Below are positions 1 through 8,288 of a DNA stretch of 64,000 nt, in pieces. The stretch is from an uncultured Bacillaceae bacterium (GTDB lineage: Bacteria > Bacillota > Bacilli > Bacillales > Caldibacillaceae). Position 1 is the first letter of the stretch; the number at the start of each line of letters is the position of its first letter. The translations under genes and the position numbers were made by a program. The notes under the pieces are model-generated. The model ran no database searches. It saw only the letters and a program-made list of their open reading frames with translations, and was not told the DNA's origin. Location: contig CALGAD010000118.1 of the NCBI GenBank assembly GCA_937951955.1, positions 6,798 to 70,797 on the forward strand, written 5' to 3'.

Positions 1-1011
1 AAAAATAAACTATCTGAAGTTGAAAAAGAAATTGCTAGAATTGAAGAAGCAATCGCCGAAAACGAAAAGATTTTAAAAGAAACGGAAGAAAATATCAAAA
101 CTACAGAAAAGGAAATCGCCCGATTAAATGAAGAAAAAGAAGAAATTGAAGCACGGATGGCTAAGCGTGAAGAAATCATTAAAAAGCGCATGGCCACGAT
201 GCAGCAAATGGGCGGAACATTCGGCTACCTTGATGTTTTACTTGGCGCAACGAGTTTTGAAGATTTCATCAGTCGCGTCAACTCCTTAACAACTTTAGCC
301 AAAGCCGATCATACTTTATTGGAAGAACAAAAAGCTGATGCTGAAGCTGTTAAACAAAAAGTAGCTGAAGCAGAAGCGAAATTAGCCGATTTAAATGACA
401 TGAAAGTTGAATTAGAAGGCATTCGCAGTGTGATTACCGAACAAAAAGCCCAGACAGAAAGCTTGAGAGAACAGCTGAAAGATAAAGAAGGAAGACTCTT
501 AGCTGAAAAGGAAGCAAAGGAAAGAGAAGAACGAGCTCGCCAATTACAAGCTCAATTAGCAAATTCTAATGCTGGAAACGGAAAAGCTACAAGCAAATCT
601 TCTCGTTCGGTGGCCAAGCCGTCCGTAGCTGGAGGCAATGCCGTTGATATCGTAACATCGGTCGGTTATCAATTTATCGGAAATTCTGTGTACGTCTTTG
701 GAGCAGCCGATCCGATGAATGGAAGATTTGATTGTTCCGGATTTGTACACTGGGCATTTGCTCAAGCAGGCATTTCCGTTGGAAGATCGACAAGTAGTCT
801 TGCTTCCACTGGTTCAAAAATCTCTAAGAGTGAATTGCGTCCTGGTGACCTGGTATTCTTTAATACTTATAAAACAAACGGTCACGTCGGTATTTATTTA
901 GGTGGCGGTAAATTCATCGGTTCTCAAAGCTCAACTGGCGTTGCAATTGCTAACATGAATGATAGCTATTGGGGCCCAAGATTCAGTCAAGCAAGACGTG
1001 TAATTCATTAA
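1..1011 (+). CDS. NlpC/P60 peptidoglycan endopeptidase, CwlO-like (5' partial)
   Basis: The reading frame is open from the first base of the window, so the gene starts upstream; the internal ATG at 157 is not the real start. The visible 336 residues begin with a long Lys/Glu-rich coiled coil (to about base 570), as in the CwlO/PcsB N-terminal domain, then a short Ser/Gly/Lys linker and a C-terminal NlpC/P60 domain. The catalytic Cys lies in DCSGF (codon at 733-735) and the His in NGHVGIYLG (codon at 883-885). Enzymes of this family cleave the D-Glu to diaminopimelate bond in peptidoglycan stem peptides outside the cell; CwlO works in lateral wall growth. The signal peptide is outside the window. 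A strong terminator follows directly, so this is the last gene of its unit. The family is certain; which paralogue is not. Confidence 0.9.
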   Translation, partial: KNKLSEVEKEIARIEEAIAENEKILKETEENIKTTEKEIARLNEEKEEIEARMAKREEIIKKRMATMQQMGGTFGYLDVLLGATSFEDFISRVNSLTTLAKADHTLLEEQKADAEAVKQKVAEAEAKLADLNDMKVELEGIRSVITEQKAQTESLREQLKDKEGRLLAEKEAKEREERARQLQAQLANSNAGNGKATSKSSRSVAKPSVAGGNAVDIVTSVGYQFIGNSVYVFGAADPMNGRFDCSGFVHWAFAQAGISVGRSTSSLASTGSKISKSELRPGDLVFFNTYKTNGHVGIYLGGGKFIGSQSSTGVAIANMNDSYWGPRFSQARRVIH

Positions 1012-1020
1012 TATAAATAG

Positions 1021-1056
1021 AACTGCCTCAAACGATCCGTTTGAGGCAGTTTTTTG
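1021..1056 (+). terminator. Rho-independent terminator of the NlpC/P60 gene
   Basis: A 14-bp perfect stem (AACTGCCTCAAACG paired with its complement), three-base loop, then a run of T, ten bases after the stop codon. Confidence 0.93.
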
Positions 1057-1224
1057 TTTGTCATTGATTCCAATCATTGATTCTTCTGCCGATCTTTCTT
1101 TGAAAAAACAGATGAACTCTATCATGGGGCAAGTAAAGCTGTATGTCTTCCCACCCGTAAAGCAATTATTCATCTGTTAAAAGATCTAGCATCATCCTCA
1201 TATCTTCTTATCATGCTTCATTAC

Positions 1225-1929
1225 TTATTTAAATCTAGCAACGATAAACTCCTGTAGATCCTTTGTATTCGTAAAAGTTTTTGTCGGGGTTATTTGCGGC
1301 AACGTGCTTTCATTATTTCTCTCATGCTTCAACCAAATCGAGTTCCAGCCGGCATGATGAGCACCAACTATATCATTTTCATAGCTATCCCCTATAAACC
1401 ATGTCTGCTTTTTTTCAAGAGGAAATCTTTTTTCCGCCACCTCAAATATGCGAACATCCGGTTTGGCTACTCCTTCTTCCCCGGAAACGATAACTTGCTC
1501 TTTTCGAAAATAGTTTTCTAAACCGAGATTTTTAATTTTGTTTCTCTGATTGTTGGAAGGTCCGTTTGTAATAATAAAAGTCTGGATATCTTCTCTTTGT
1601 AAAAACGCCAGAATGTCTTCAATATGCGGAAGCAGTTCGATATGCTGTTGCTGATATTCATAATGTTCTTGAAAGCTCAATGCCTCTTTATCGGAAATAT
1701 CAATTCCCAATTGCCGGAGCGTCTCCTGAATTCTATAAATATATGACTCTTCTAATGACCAAACCCGTTCCTTCACTTTTTCAAAGGCAAATTCCCTGTT
1801 TATCTCAAAAATCGGATAGAAGTTTTCAAAAGATAAATCTTTTGTTTTTTCAAAATGTAATAATGATTTTCGTAATGGTTGCGTCCGGTCATATAACGTA
1901 TCATCCAGGTCAAATGCTATTGTTAACAA
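1225..1929 (-). CDS. HAD superfamily phosphatase (subfamily IA, YjjG-like)
   Basis: A 234-residue HAD hydrolase. Motif I is DLDDTLYD at residues 7-14, with the nucleophile Asp and the acid/base Asp two positions on. Motif II is the TNG in FIITNGPS, and the acidic motif IV is GDSYENDIVGAHHAG. The helical cap between motifs I and II is typical of subfamily IA. YjjG-type members are nucleotidases on pyrimidine nucleotides, including damaged ones; the substrate here is not visible from sequence. The start is a UUG at 1927-1929: an in-frame TGA stands immediately upstream, and an AAAGGTG ribosome binding site lies about nine bases before the TTG. It converges with the upstream hydrolase gene and appears monocistronic. 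Confidence 0.82.
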   Translation of the reverse strand: MLTIAFDLDDTLYDRTQPLRKSLLHFEKTKDLSFENFYPIFEINREFAFEKVKERVWSLEESYIYRIQETLRQLGIDISDKEALSFQEHYEYQQQHIELLPHIEDILAFLQREDIQTFIITNGPSNNQRNKIKNLGLENYFRKEQVIVSGEEGVAKPDVRIFEVAEKRFPLEKKQTWFIGDSYENDIVGAHHAGWNSIWLKHERNNESTLPQITPTKTFTNTKDLQEFIVARFK

Positions 1930-2062
1930 TCATAAACACACCTTTCAAAAGATAAATTCATAACAACTTCACGAAAAGCAGATTTCCCTCCCTATCACGA
2001 TCAGTCCTTCTAATTAAATCATTCTCAAGAATAGTCGTTGCAAAGGAAAAACAAAAGTTTTT

Positions 2063-2090
2063 TTGTGAAACATTGAATAAAATCTATATT
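2063..2090 (+). promoter_or_regulatory. Candidate sigma-A promoter for the Cof-type hydrolase
   Basis: TTGTGA at 2063-2068, 16 bp, then TATATT at 2085-2090. It is the best hexamer pair in the gap, judged by eye only. Confidence 0.4.
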
Positions 2091-2141
2091 CATTTTACAC
2101 TGGATATGGAGTAAATTGTGACAAAAAGGATGTGTACGCTG

Positions 2142-3002
2142 ATGAGATTTGATGCAATCGCTCTCGATTTAGATGGCACGGTGCTCGACGACCGTGGAAA
2201 TGTTAGTGACGAGCTTGTTAATCTTTTCCACCAATTACGGAGTAAAGGAATAAAAATCTTTATCGCGACGGGAAGAACCAGGTTAGAAACTGCTGAAGCG
2301 TTACCCGAAACATTGGCATTCGATGGAATGGTAACGGCGAATGGGATGGTCTGTAATATCAACGATCAGAAAATCTCATCCCATACACTCGATCCGGAGC
2401 TCGTTAAGGAAGTCGTTTTACAAGCAAGTGAAAATAAAGTGTATTATGAAGTTCATCCCCTTGAAAAACCACGCTATGCATTACTTAAACATAAGTCGTT
2501 TATTATTCATGAATTAGAGGGAGAAAAACCTTCTACCCTTCACGATAATGAATATAATGCGCGATTGGAATCGATAAATAAACATTTGCACTGGCTCAAT
2601 GACATAGATGCCGATCAGGTCATAAAAGTATATTTTTTCAGTATGGATCTGAATAAAATTACGAACTGGAAAAATACCCTGGATGAAATGAAAGAGAAAT
2701 TTTCTTTCTCTGTAACTTCCTCTTCAATACATAGTACAGAAATTGCCGTACCGGATGTTTCAAAAGCATCTGGAATCCAAACCCTTCTGCAACAATATGA
2801 GCTTTCCCCCGAACATTTATTGGCTGTCGGCGATGCGGAAAACGATATCCCCATGTTAAAACTGGCCGGATGGGGTGTGGCGATGAAAAATGCCAATGAA
2901 CATGTGAAACAAATAGCTGACGAGGTAACTTCGGCAACTTATACCGAAAACGGATTATACTTGTTTTTAAAAGAAAAATTCAAACATATTTTAGACAGTT
3001 AA
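2142..3002 (+). CDS. Cof-type HAD-IIB sugar-phosphate/flavin phosphatase
   Basis: A HAD-IIB (Cof) hydrolase of 286 residues from ATG 2142. Motif I is ALDLDGTVLDD near the N terminus. Motif II is FIATGRTR, and the C-terminal signature is AVGDAENDIPMLKLAGWGVAMKNA, where GDAEND binds magnesium. The large alpha/beta cap of subfamily IIB lies between them. Members dephosphorylate sugar phosphates, FMN or pyridoxal phosphate in the cytoplasm, usually with broad specificity, so no substrate is assigned. The frame continues upstream to a GTG at 2118, but an N terminus beginning MRFDAIALDLDG fits the family, and AAAAAGGA lies 11 bases before the ATG. Single gene with its own terminator. Confidence 0.85.
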   Translation: MRFDAIALDLDGTVLDDRGNVSDELVNLFHQLRSKGIKIFIATGRTRLETAEALPETLAFDGMVTANGMVCNINDQKISSHTLDPELVKEVVLQASENKVYYEVHPLEKPRYALLKHKSFIIHELEGEKPSTLHDNEYNARLESINKHLHWLNDIDADQVIKVYFFSMDLNKITNWKNTLDEMKEKFSFSVTSSSIHSTEIAVPDVSKASGIQTLLQQYELSPEHLLAVGDAENDIPMLKLAGWGVAMKNANEHVKQIADEVTSATYTENGLYLFLKEKFKHILDS

Positions 3003-3021
3003 AAACACGGAATACAAATGC

Positions 3022-3067
3022 AATTCCCCCTTAAATAAATTTTACTTCTTATTTTAGGGGGAATTTA
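3022..3067. terminator. Bidirectional terminator between the Cof hydrolase and pdaA
   Basis: An A/T-rich inverted repeat around CCCCC/GGGGG with T-rich and A-rich flanks. It can end both converging genes. Confidence 0.75.
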
Positions 3068-3140
3068 TTTATATAAATTTCTTTTGCTATTCTTTTCAGT
3101 CGATATCTCATTAAGCGAAATCGAAATAGGAACGGAGGCT

Positions 3141-3977
3141 TCACTCACTTTTAAGATGCTTTTTCAGTTGACCAAAGGGAGATTGTTCTTCGAACTCCTT
3201 TTCCAGAAGAAGATCGTTTAAACTGGCAAAAGTATATCCTCTTTTTTTCAAATCTTGAATGGCCTTTTCTAACGCATCGGCATTGTCTTTCGATACCGTA
3301 TGCAATAGTAGCACCGCTCCCGGATGGATCTGTCTCATTATTTCATTGTACGAATACTCCCAGCCGCGCTGTTGATTGACATTCCAGTCGACAAAAGCAA
3401 GGGACCAAAACACATGGATATACCCTGCATCGCGGGCAACTTTTAATGTTCGCTCGCTAAAAATGCCTCGCGGTGGACGTAGGAACAACATATCCTTCTG
3501 TCCCGTGAGTTCCATTGTTTTTTGCTTAACCCTATCCAGTTCCTCTCGAATTTTTTCATCACTGATTTGTGTAAAATCCGGATGGCTCCACGAATGGTTC
3601 CCGATAATATGCCCTTCTTGGACCATTCGTTTCGCAAGTTCCGGAGCTGTCTCCAGGTAATGGCCCGTAACAAAGAAAGTGGCCGGAACCTGTTCTTTTT
3701 TCAAAACGTCTAAAATTTTTTCCGTATAACCATTTTCATAACCGTTATCAAAGGTTAAATAAATGACTTTCTTCTCCGGATTCCCTTTATAAAATGCCCC
3801 GTATTTCGCTAACAGCTCATCGTAGTTTTTTCCCGCCTCTGGAGGAACTTCATCCCTCGCTTTTTTAAATCCCCAGTGTATAGGAGCATTCGATAAGGCA
3901 TAAACCGGCACGGTATGCGCAAGTAACAGCAGGATCATACTTGCAACAATTATCCTGAATCCTCTTTTCACTCGCAT
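3141..3977 (-). CDS. pdaA: PdaA, peptidoglycan N-acetylmuramic acid de-N-acetylase
   Basis: A polysaccharide deacetylase (NodB fold) of 278 residues with an N-terminal signal/anchor segment (about residues 8-27). The N-terminal APIHWGFKK and KNYDELLAKYGAFYKGN signatures, TFDNGYENGYT, the metal-binding GNHSWSHPDF and the catalytic RPPRG match B. subtilis PdaA closely. PdaA removes the acetyl group from muramic acid, the step that leads to muramic delta-lactam in the spore cortex; without it spores germinate poorly. It is made in the forespore and acts outside the inner membrane. This supports a spore-forming host. Start ATG 3977 has AAGGAAG just upstream. Monocistronic, with a shared downstream terminator. 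Confidence 0.93.
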   Translation of the reverse strand: MRVKRGFRIIVASMILLLLAHTVPVYALSNAPIHWGFKKARDEVPPEAGKNYDELLAKYGAFYKGNPEKKVIYLTFDNGYENGYTEKILDVLKKEQVPATFFVTGHYLETAPELAKRMVQEGHIIGNHSWSHPDFTQISDEKIREELDRVKQKTMELTGQKDMLFLRPPRGIFSERTLKVARDAGYIHVFWSLAFVDWNVNQQRGWEYSYNEIMRQIHPGAVLLLHTVSKDNADALEKAIQDLKKRGYTFASLNDLLLEKEFEEQSPFGQLKKHLKSE

Positions 3978-4060
3978 GTCTTCCTTCCTTTTTTTCTTAT
4001 TTTTACAAAAGAAAGGAAAAACATGCGATATTTACTGGAATTTTCACCTGCCATAAACTG

Positions 4061-4714
4061 TCATTGTTTAATACCGTTTACGATAATCTGGACAATATAA
4101 TCAATTTCCCTTTGATCATCTAAAAATACATTGTCGGACATAAGAACAAACCGGGATAGAAAGAAGCCTAGTAATGTTGTGAAGATATTGCGACTCAAGA
4201 TTTTTGCAGGAATATCGATCACCTCACCTTTTTCCTGAAAGTCTTGAATGATTTGCTCGATTCTGGATAGCGCATGCTCACTAATATGGCTGATTAATTC
4301 ATTCTTCAACTCGTCATGGTAAATCATTTCTTTGATAAATATACGGAACAAATCCCGGTTTTCTTTAAAAAACATGAATCGTTCCGTGGCCAGTGCACGA
4401 ACAAACTCTTCGATCGTTTTCGGCTTTTCTGCCAGCACTTCCTCGAAAATTGCATCCGCCATTTGCGGGAGTGAATGTTTGATGAAAGGTATCAGAATCG
4501 CCAAGAGCAAATTTTCTTTTGTGCCAAAATGCCGAAAGATTGTTCCTTCCGCAACGCCAGCCTCTTTAGCGATTTCACTTGTCGCTGTGTTGGCATAACC
4601 TTTTTTCGCAAACAGTTCGATCGCGGCTAAAACGATTCGTTGTTTTTTGTCGGTAAATTGCGTGCCCTCTTTCGTATATTGCATTAATAATTGTAAAATA
4701 TTATTATTTTTCAT
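4061..4714 (-). CDS. TetR/AcrR family repressor of the adjacent ABC exporter
   Basis: 217 residues. The N-terminal TetR helix-turn-helix spans about residues 21-67 (IVLAAIELFAKKGYANTATS, then IAKEAGVAEGTIFRHFGTKE). A helical ligand/dimer domain follows. It is the third gene of a minus-strand operon behind an ABC ATPase and permease, 25 bases after the permease stop. A TetR-type dyad overlaps the presumed start of this operon's transcription (6536-6553), so the protein most likely represses its own operon and is released by a substrate of the pump. The ligand is unknown. Confidence 0.9.
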   Translation of the reverse strand: MKNNNILQLLMQYTKEGTQFTDKKQRIVLAAIELFAKKGYANTATSEIAKEAGVAEGTIFRHFGTKENLLLAILIPFIKHSLPQMADAIFEEVLAEKPKTIEEFVRALATERFMFFKENRDLFRIFIKEMIYHDELKNELISHISEHALSRIEQIIQDFQEKGEVIDIPAKILSRNIFTTLLGFFLSRFVLMSDNVFLDDQREIDYIVQIIVNGIKQ

Positions 4715-4739
4715 CGCGGATCACTTCCTGGATTAAATA

Positions 4740-5804
4740 CTATACTTTTCGGTATCTCCTTAGCGATAACAAATTCAGTAAAATGAAAATTACGGCAAAG
4801 AGACTGATGATCAAAAGGTCATTAGCAATTTCCGGCAAACCATTGCCCTTGTACATCACTTCTTGTAAGGCGCGCCCGCCATAATAAAGCGGCATCAATT
4901 TTCCGATATACTGAACCCATTCGGCCATCGTTTCAAAGGGAATAATCCCGGAAAAGAATACTTGTGGCACAATGACAACCGGGATAAATTGCACCATCTG
5001 AAACTCAGAATTGGCAAAAGAAGACAGAAAGGTACCCAACGATAAGGCAACGAGCGCCAATAATAAGTTGATTACAATGACGAGCCAAAAGGGCCCGACT
5101 AAAACGAAATCGAGGACATACACCGCATACAAGACGACGATCACCGTTTGGATAATGGCAAAAACACCGAATCCACCTAAATAGGCCAGCAAAATTTCAT
5201 AACGCCTGATTGGTGTGGACATTAATTTTTCCATCGTTCCGGACGTCCGTTCCTTTAAAAAACCGATTCCCGAAAGTAAAAACACGAAAAAGAAAACAAA
5301 AAATCCGATTAAGATTGTACTCAATACGTCAAAAAATTCCGTTTCACTCGATCCATATATATATTGAACATCAATTTCAATTTCATGGCCAGCTGGAATG
5401 GAGCCGATTTTTTCCATAAGTTCATTTTGATTGCGTGCGGCAAAAGCCTGTTTTATTTTCATTTCTAACGGATCGCTGCGCAACGGATCGTTATTTTGTA
5501 AAATCAGTTCAACATCATTTGTTGAAAAAATCAGGAGTCCGTCAAGATCATCGTTGATGACTGTTTCTTTATAATCAATGTCACTTTTATATTCTATAAC
5601 AAAAACATCCATCTCTTCCAAAATTTCCTCCAGCTGCTCATCGATATCGATGACCCCTAATTTTAATGAAACCGTTTCGCCATTAAACAGGATATAAACG
5701 AGCGATAAAATCACAATGGGCATTATGAAAATCAATGCCAGCGTACGTTTATCCCTGATCATTTCAAGTAAAATCCGCTTCATCACAACAGCAATCCTCA
5801 TCAT
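4740..5804 (-). CDS. ABC-2 type transporter permease
   Basis: 354 residues. One membrane helix near residues 20-40, a large extracellular region (about 45-160), then five hydrophobic helices in the C-terminal half with the ABC-2 signature FLKERTSGTMEKLMSTPIRRYEI. This architecture belongs to exporters for drugs, antibiotics or lipids. It overlaps the ATPase gene by four bases (translational coupling) and precedes the TetR gene. It probably forms a homodimeric permease with that ATPase. The substrate cannot be read from the sequence. Confidence 0.88.
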   Translation of the reverse strand: MMRIAVVMKRILLEMIRDKRTLALIFIMPIVILSLVYILFNGETVSLKLGVIDIDEQLEEILEEMDVFVIEYKSDIDYKETVINDDLDGLLIFSTNDVELILQNNDPLRSDPLEMKIKQAFAARNQNELMEKIGSIPAGHEIEIDVQYIYGSSETEFFDVLSTILIGFFVFFFVFLLSGIGFLKERTSGTMEKLMSTPIRRYEILLAYLGGFGVFAIIQTVIVVLYAVYVLDFVLVGPFWLVIVINLLLALVALSLGTFLSSFANSEFQMVQFIPVVIVPQVFFSGIIPFETMAEWVQYIGKLMPLYYGGRALQEVMYKGNGLPEIANDLLIISLFAVIFILLNLLSLRRYRKV

Positions 5805-6526
5805 TCTCCCCTCCCCGCTTTTAAAAAGACTTGATCGAGATTTTCCGCACCGTACTGGTTCGTTAACTGCTCCGGTGTTCCCGCGGCAATGATTTTTCCT
5901 TCCCGAATCAATGCTATCCGATCACAGCGTTCTGCTTCCACCATAACATGGGTTGTCACGATGATCGTTTTCCCTTCATCCCTCAAGCGAAATAATTCCT
6001 GCCAAATCTCAAGTCGTAATTCCGGGTCAATTCCAACCGTTGGCTCATCCAGTATTAACAATTTCGGATCATGTAGTAAAGCAATCGCCAGCGAAAGTCG
6101 CCGCTTCATTCCACCAGAATAGGCAGAAACTCGTTTATTCAAATCAGCGGTGATATTAACGAGCCGGGCGACATATTCAATCCGGGCGTTCCGTTCTTCC
6201 TTTTTTAACCGGTAGAGGGAGGCAAAAAATTGCAAATTCTCCTTTCCCGTTAACTCGCCATACAATGCATCTGACTGCGCCATATAACCGATATCATGTA
6301 GTACCTTCAAATTCGGGATTTTTTCATCGAACACCCGTACTTCGCCCGCATCCGGTGTTTCCATCCCGACCATCACTTTAATTAACGTGGACTTGCCCGC
6401 GCCAGAAGGACCGATCAAGCCATAAATATCCCCTTTGTTTATGCCAAGTTGAATTCCCTGTAAGACCGGCTTTTTATCAAAACTTTTGTAAACATCATTT
6501 ATGGCGATAACCTGTTCCACATCCAT
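5801..6526 (-). CDS. ABC transporter ATP-binding protein (drug-export type)
   Basis: 241 residues with a complete nucleotide-binding domain: Walker A GPSGAGKST, Q-loop GYMAQSDALYGELT, signature YSGGMKRRL (instead of LSGGQ, usual in the DRA/DrrA exporter group), Walker B LLILDEPTVGIDPE, and switch His in VTTHVM. It powers the permease encoded immediately downstream. First gene of the operon ATPase-permease-TetR; the ribosome binding site AGGAGGGG lies directly before ATG 6526. Transcription is probably controlled at the dyad just upstream. Confidence 0.92.
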   Translation of the reverse strand: MDVEQVIAINDVYKSFDKKPVLQGIQLGINKGDIYGLIGPSGAGKSTLIKVMVGMETPDAGEVRVFDEKIPNLKVLHDIGYMAQSDALYGELTGKENLQFFASLYRLKKEERNARIEYVARLVNITADLNKRVSAYSGGMKRRLSLAIALLHDPKLLILDEPTVGIDPELRLEIWQELFRLRDEGKTIIVTTHVMVEAERCDRIALIREGKIIAAGTPEQLTNQYGAENLDQVFLKAGRGE

Positions 6527-6535
6527 CCCCTCCTG

Positions 6536-6586
6536 AGTGAGTGATTACTCACTTTTATATTAAAACAAGAAAAAGATGAATGTCAA
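6536..6586 (-). promoter_or_regulatory. Promoter with overlapping TetR-type operator
   Basis: On the minus strand: TTGACA (6581-6586), 18 bp, TAATAT (6557-6562). Immediately downstream, over the expected start site, is the dyad AGTGAGTGATTACTCACT (6536-6553): perfect 7-bp arms with a 4-bp centre. Location and shape fit the operator of the TetR protein encoded as the third gene of the operon. Confidence 0.75.
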
Positions 6587-6606
6587 TATATTAGGAATAT
6601 TTACCA

Positions 6607-6644
6607 CAAAACAAAAAACTCCTCATCCGACTACTGAGGAGTTT
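6607..6644 (-). terminator. Terminator overlapping the end of the small coiled-coil gene
   Basis: Stem AAACTCCTCA (6617-6626) with its complement (6635-6644), then T-rich on the minus strand. The stop codon of the small gene lies in the loop, so the last codons form one arm. Confidence 0.85.
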
Positions 6645-6825
6645 GTTTGATTTTCTGCAGTTTTTCTTCCAAATCGTCCAGCATGGCAATCATCTTATCA
6701 ATTTCTTCTAAACCCACCTCTTCTGGTTCGATTTCCTCTAACATTTCCAGAAATTTAGCAAAACGCTGTTGTACTTGTTCTAATTGTGCTTGTTTTGTTT
6801 CGTTCAAATGATTGCTCCTTTCCAA
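6631..6825 (-). CDS. Small coiled-coil protein (SE1561-like)
   Basis: 64 residues, highly charged, predicted almost wholly helical, with the acidic segment EEIEPEEVGLEEIDKMIAML followed by DDLEEKLQKIK. No signal peptide or cysteines. Its size and the EIDKMIAMLDDLEEKL tail resemble the SE1561 family of uncharacterised Firmicutes proteins; this match is from memory and moderate. It sits between yfkD and the ABC operon, has its own terminator, and no function can be assigned. Confidence 0.65.
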   Translation of the reverse strand: MERSNHLNETKQAQLEQVQQRFAKFLEMLEEIEPEEVGLEEIDKMIAMLDDLEEKLQKIKQTPQ

Positions 6826-6867
6826 AGGTTCATGACAAATGACGAGTCCATTATAACAGAATATCTC

Positions 6868-7689
6868 TTAGCGGGGGACATCAACAGCATGAAAGTTGAA
6901 CGATACATGATCCTGAATCGGAATCCACGCACCAATACCTTGAGACGTTACATTTTTTATTTCAATTAAGCGTTTTCCACCTTTTAATACTAAATATACT
7001 TCTCCAAATGTAATAGTTCCTTTTTCATTAATCGCCGGTGCATAGGCATCCAAATAACCGAGTTTTTGACCCGGGATATTGTAATACTGGTCCTTTTTCG
7101 TTCCCTGGCCAATAATCGTCTCGAAGGATAACGGTAGCTTTGTTTTTTCCATCGCTTCTCGCAACATCATTTGCTGGACATCATCGGCATGGGCGACCTT
7201 TGCGGTAAGTCCTCCCCGGACAACTTTTTGCTGTTCTTGAACATAATGAATTTTATAGGGACCCTGTCCGCCCCGATTATCATAAAAATTCGTATTGATC
7301 TTTTGGTATTCCCAGTTTGGTGATGTTTCCTTCGATTCATAATTGAGCGGCCAGTTCCCCAAATACACTTTGGCCCGATATCCCAGGGCGAGAATCGGTT
7401 TGTTAATCACCGTTTCATTTAACATTAATAATAAATTCGGATTTTCAATTTTAACTTTTGACGTTTGCAATAGTTCCTCTGTTAACTCGCTCGGCTGTAA
7501 CTTCGGCAAATCCTGAGCAGGATTCGGATATGTATTTTCCTTGGCTATATTGATCACCGAGCTTGGTATTTCGTATTTGTTTTCTACCCGGGTCTCTTTT
7601 TCGGTTTTCTCCTTCGTCTCGGAAACAACTTTTCCGGGCATCATGCTAAAAAGTAATAATATGATTAAGAACCAGGCTTGTTTCTTCAT
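6868..7689 (-). CDS. yfkD: YfkD-like secreted protein
   Basis: 273 residues from ATG 7689, which has AAGGAG eight bases upstream; the frame extends six codons further without a better site. An N-terminal signal peptide (MKKQAWFLIILLLFSMMPG) is followed by a charged linker and a soluble domain without cysteines or obvious catalytic motifs. I recognise it as the YfkD family of Bacillaceae: right length, signal peptide, and location in a yfk-like neighbourhood with pdaA, yfkH, yfkI, yfkJ and yfkK. Function is not established. Monocistronic, divergent from the small transcript at 7850. Confidence 0.72.
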   Translation of the reverse strand: MKKQAWFLIILLLFSMMPGKVVSETKEKTEKETRVENKYEIPSSVINIAKENTYPNPAQDLPKLQPSELTEELLQTSKVKIENPNLLLMLNETVINKPILALGYRAKVYLGNWPLNYESKETSPNWEYQKINTNFYDNRGGQGPYKIHYVQEQQKVVRGGLTAKVAHADDVQQMMLREAMEKTKLPLSFETIIGQGTKKDQYYNIPGQKLGYLDAYAPAINEKGTITFGEVYLVLKGGKRLIEIKNVTSQGIGAWIPIQDHVSFNFHAVDVPR

Positions 7690-7813
7690 AATTGAAACTC
7701 CTTCCAATTATAAGATGTACATATAGTTTTTTCATTGCCTTCTTTTCTTATCCAAAAATATTTTTTGCGATTTTTTGCATTTTATTAGTGAAAACCAATC
7801 AGTTTTTAGAATA

Positions 7814-7843
7814 TTGACAAATCATTTCCCATACATTTATTAA
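7814..7843 (+). promoter_or_regulatory. Promoter of the candidate small RNA
   Basis: Consensus TTGACA at 7814-7819, 18 bp, TTATTA at 7838-7843. The predicted start near 7850 leaves no annotated gene before a terminator at about 8030. Confidence 0.55.
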
Positions 7844-7849
7844 TACATA

Positions 7850-8030
7850 AGAAAAAGGAGGGATGACTTCCGGGAAATTACAAGAACGGAGTATACGAAC
7901 CTTCCTTGAATCGTCAGGTTGCAGGCAAAATGAGCATAAAGGTGGTGGGCTTGGTCCAGTCACATCAACAAACTAATAATATTTTGCTATGAACAGCCGG
8001 GGGCATTTCGCCACCCGGCTTTGAAATTTT
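7850..8030 (+). ncRNA. Candidate small RNA (or 37-codon sORF transcript) upstream of pfeT
   Basis: A promoter-like pair ends at 7843 and a strong terminator hairpin ends the unit: AGCCGGG (7995-8001) pairs with CCCGGCT (8014-8020), with an inner GGC/GCC, then T-rich. About 170 nt would be transcribed. Near the 5' end GGAGG can pair with CTTCC. A 37-codon frame from ATG 7863 to the TAA at about 7974 exists, but the GGAGGG touches that ATG, leaving no usable spacing. I therefore favour an untranslated RNA. It matches no RNA family I know. Confidence 0.45.
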
Positions 8031-8098
8031 ATCATCTCCTGTTCCCTAATCACGCGAATTTCAATGCAATCACGAGCATAGTATTTAATATAATTATT

Positions 8099-8119
8099 TA
8101 TTAATAATTATTATTAATA
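8099..8119. promoter_or_regulatory. PerR-like 7-1-7 box upstream of pfeT
   Basis: A perfect 21-bp palindrome around one central base. Its core TAATAATTATTATTA (8102-8116) matches the PerR consensus TTATAATNATTATAA at 6 of 7 positions in each half. B. subtilis pfeT is PerR-repressed. The region is very A/T-rich, so chance is a concern. Confidence 0.45.
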
Positions 8120-8135
8120 TTTTTGCCCAATGCTA

Positions 8136-8164
8136 TTGAATAATTATGATTCTTATGATAGTAT
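8136..8164 (+). promoter_or_regulatory. Candidate pfeT promoter
   Basis: TTGAAT at 8136-8141, 17 bp, TAGTAT at 8159-8164. It lies between the PerR-like box and the Fur-like boxes; the leader to the start codon would be about 160 nt. Confidence 0.4.
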
Positions 8165-8199
8165 AAAAGTAAAGGAAAGGCTTGTATTTATACGTAATC

Positions 8200-8218
8200 G
8201 ATAGTGATTATCAATTAG
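8200..8218. promoter_or_regulatory. Fur-like box 1
   Basis: GATAGTGATTATCAATTAG agrees with the 19-bp Fur consensus GATAATGATTATCATTATC at 14 positions, including the TGATTATCA core. Confidence 0.5.
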
Positions 8219-8247
8219 TTTTAAATACAAGTTATGAATTTAACAAA

Positions 8248-8262
8248 TGAGAATTATTCTCA
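8248..8262. promoter_or_regulatory. Fur-family 7-1-7 box 2 (perfect dyad)
   Basis: TGAGAATTATTCTCA is a perfect 7-1-7 inverted repeat. The half-site TGAGAAT differs by one base from the Fur half-site TGATAAT. Confidence 0.6.
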
Positions 8263-8288
8263 ACTACGTCGGTGAATTCTCAATTACA

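Noticed and set aside
1057..1224. Possible remnant between the NlpC/P60 and HAD genes
   Set aside because: Short frames exist but none has consistent protein character or a ribosome binding site.
7863..7976. 37-codon frame in the candidate small RNA as a confirmed gene
   Set aside because: The ribosome binding site abuts the ATG with almost no spacing and can be sequestered in a hairpin; kept only as an alternative under the RNA entry.
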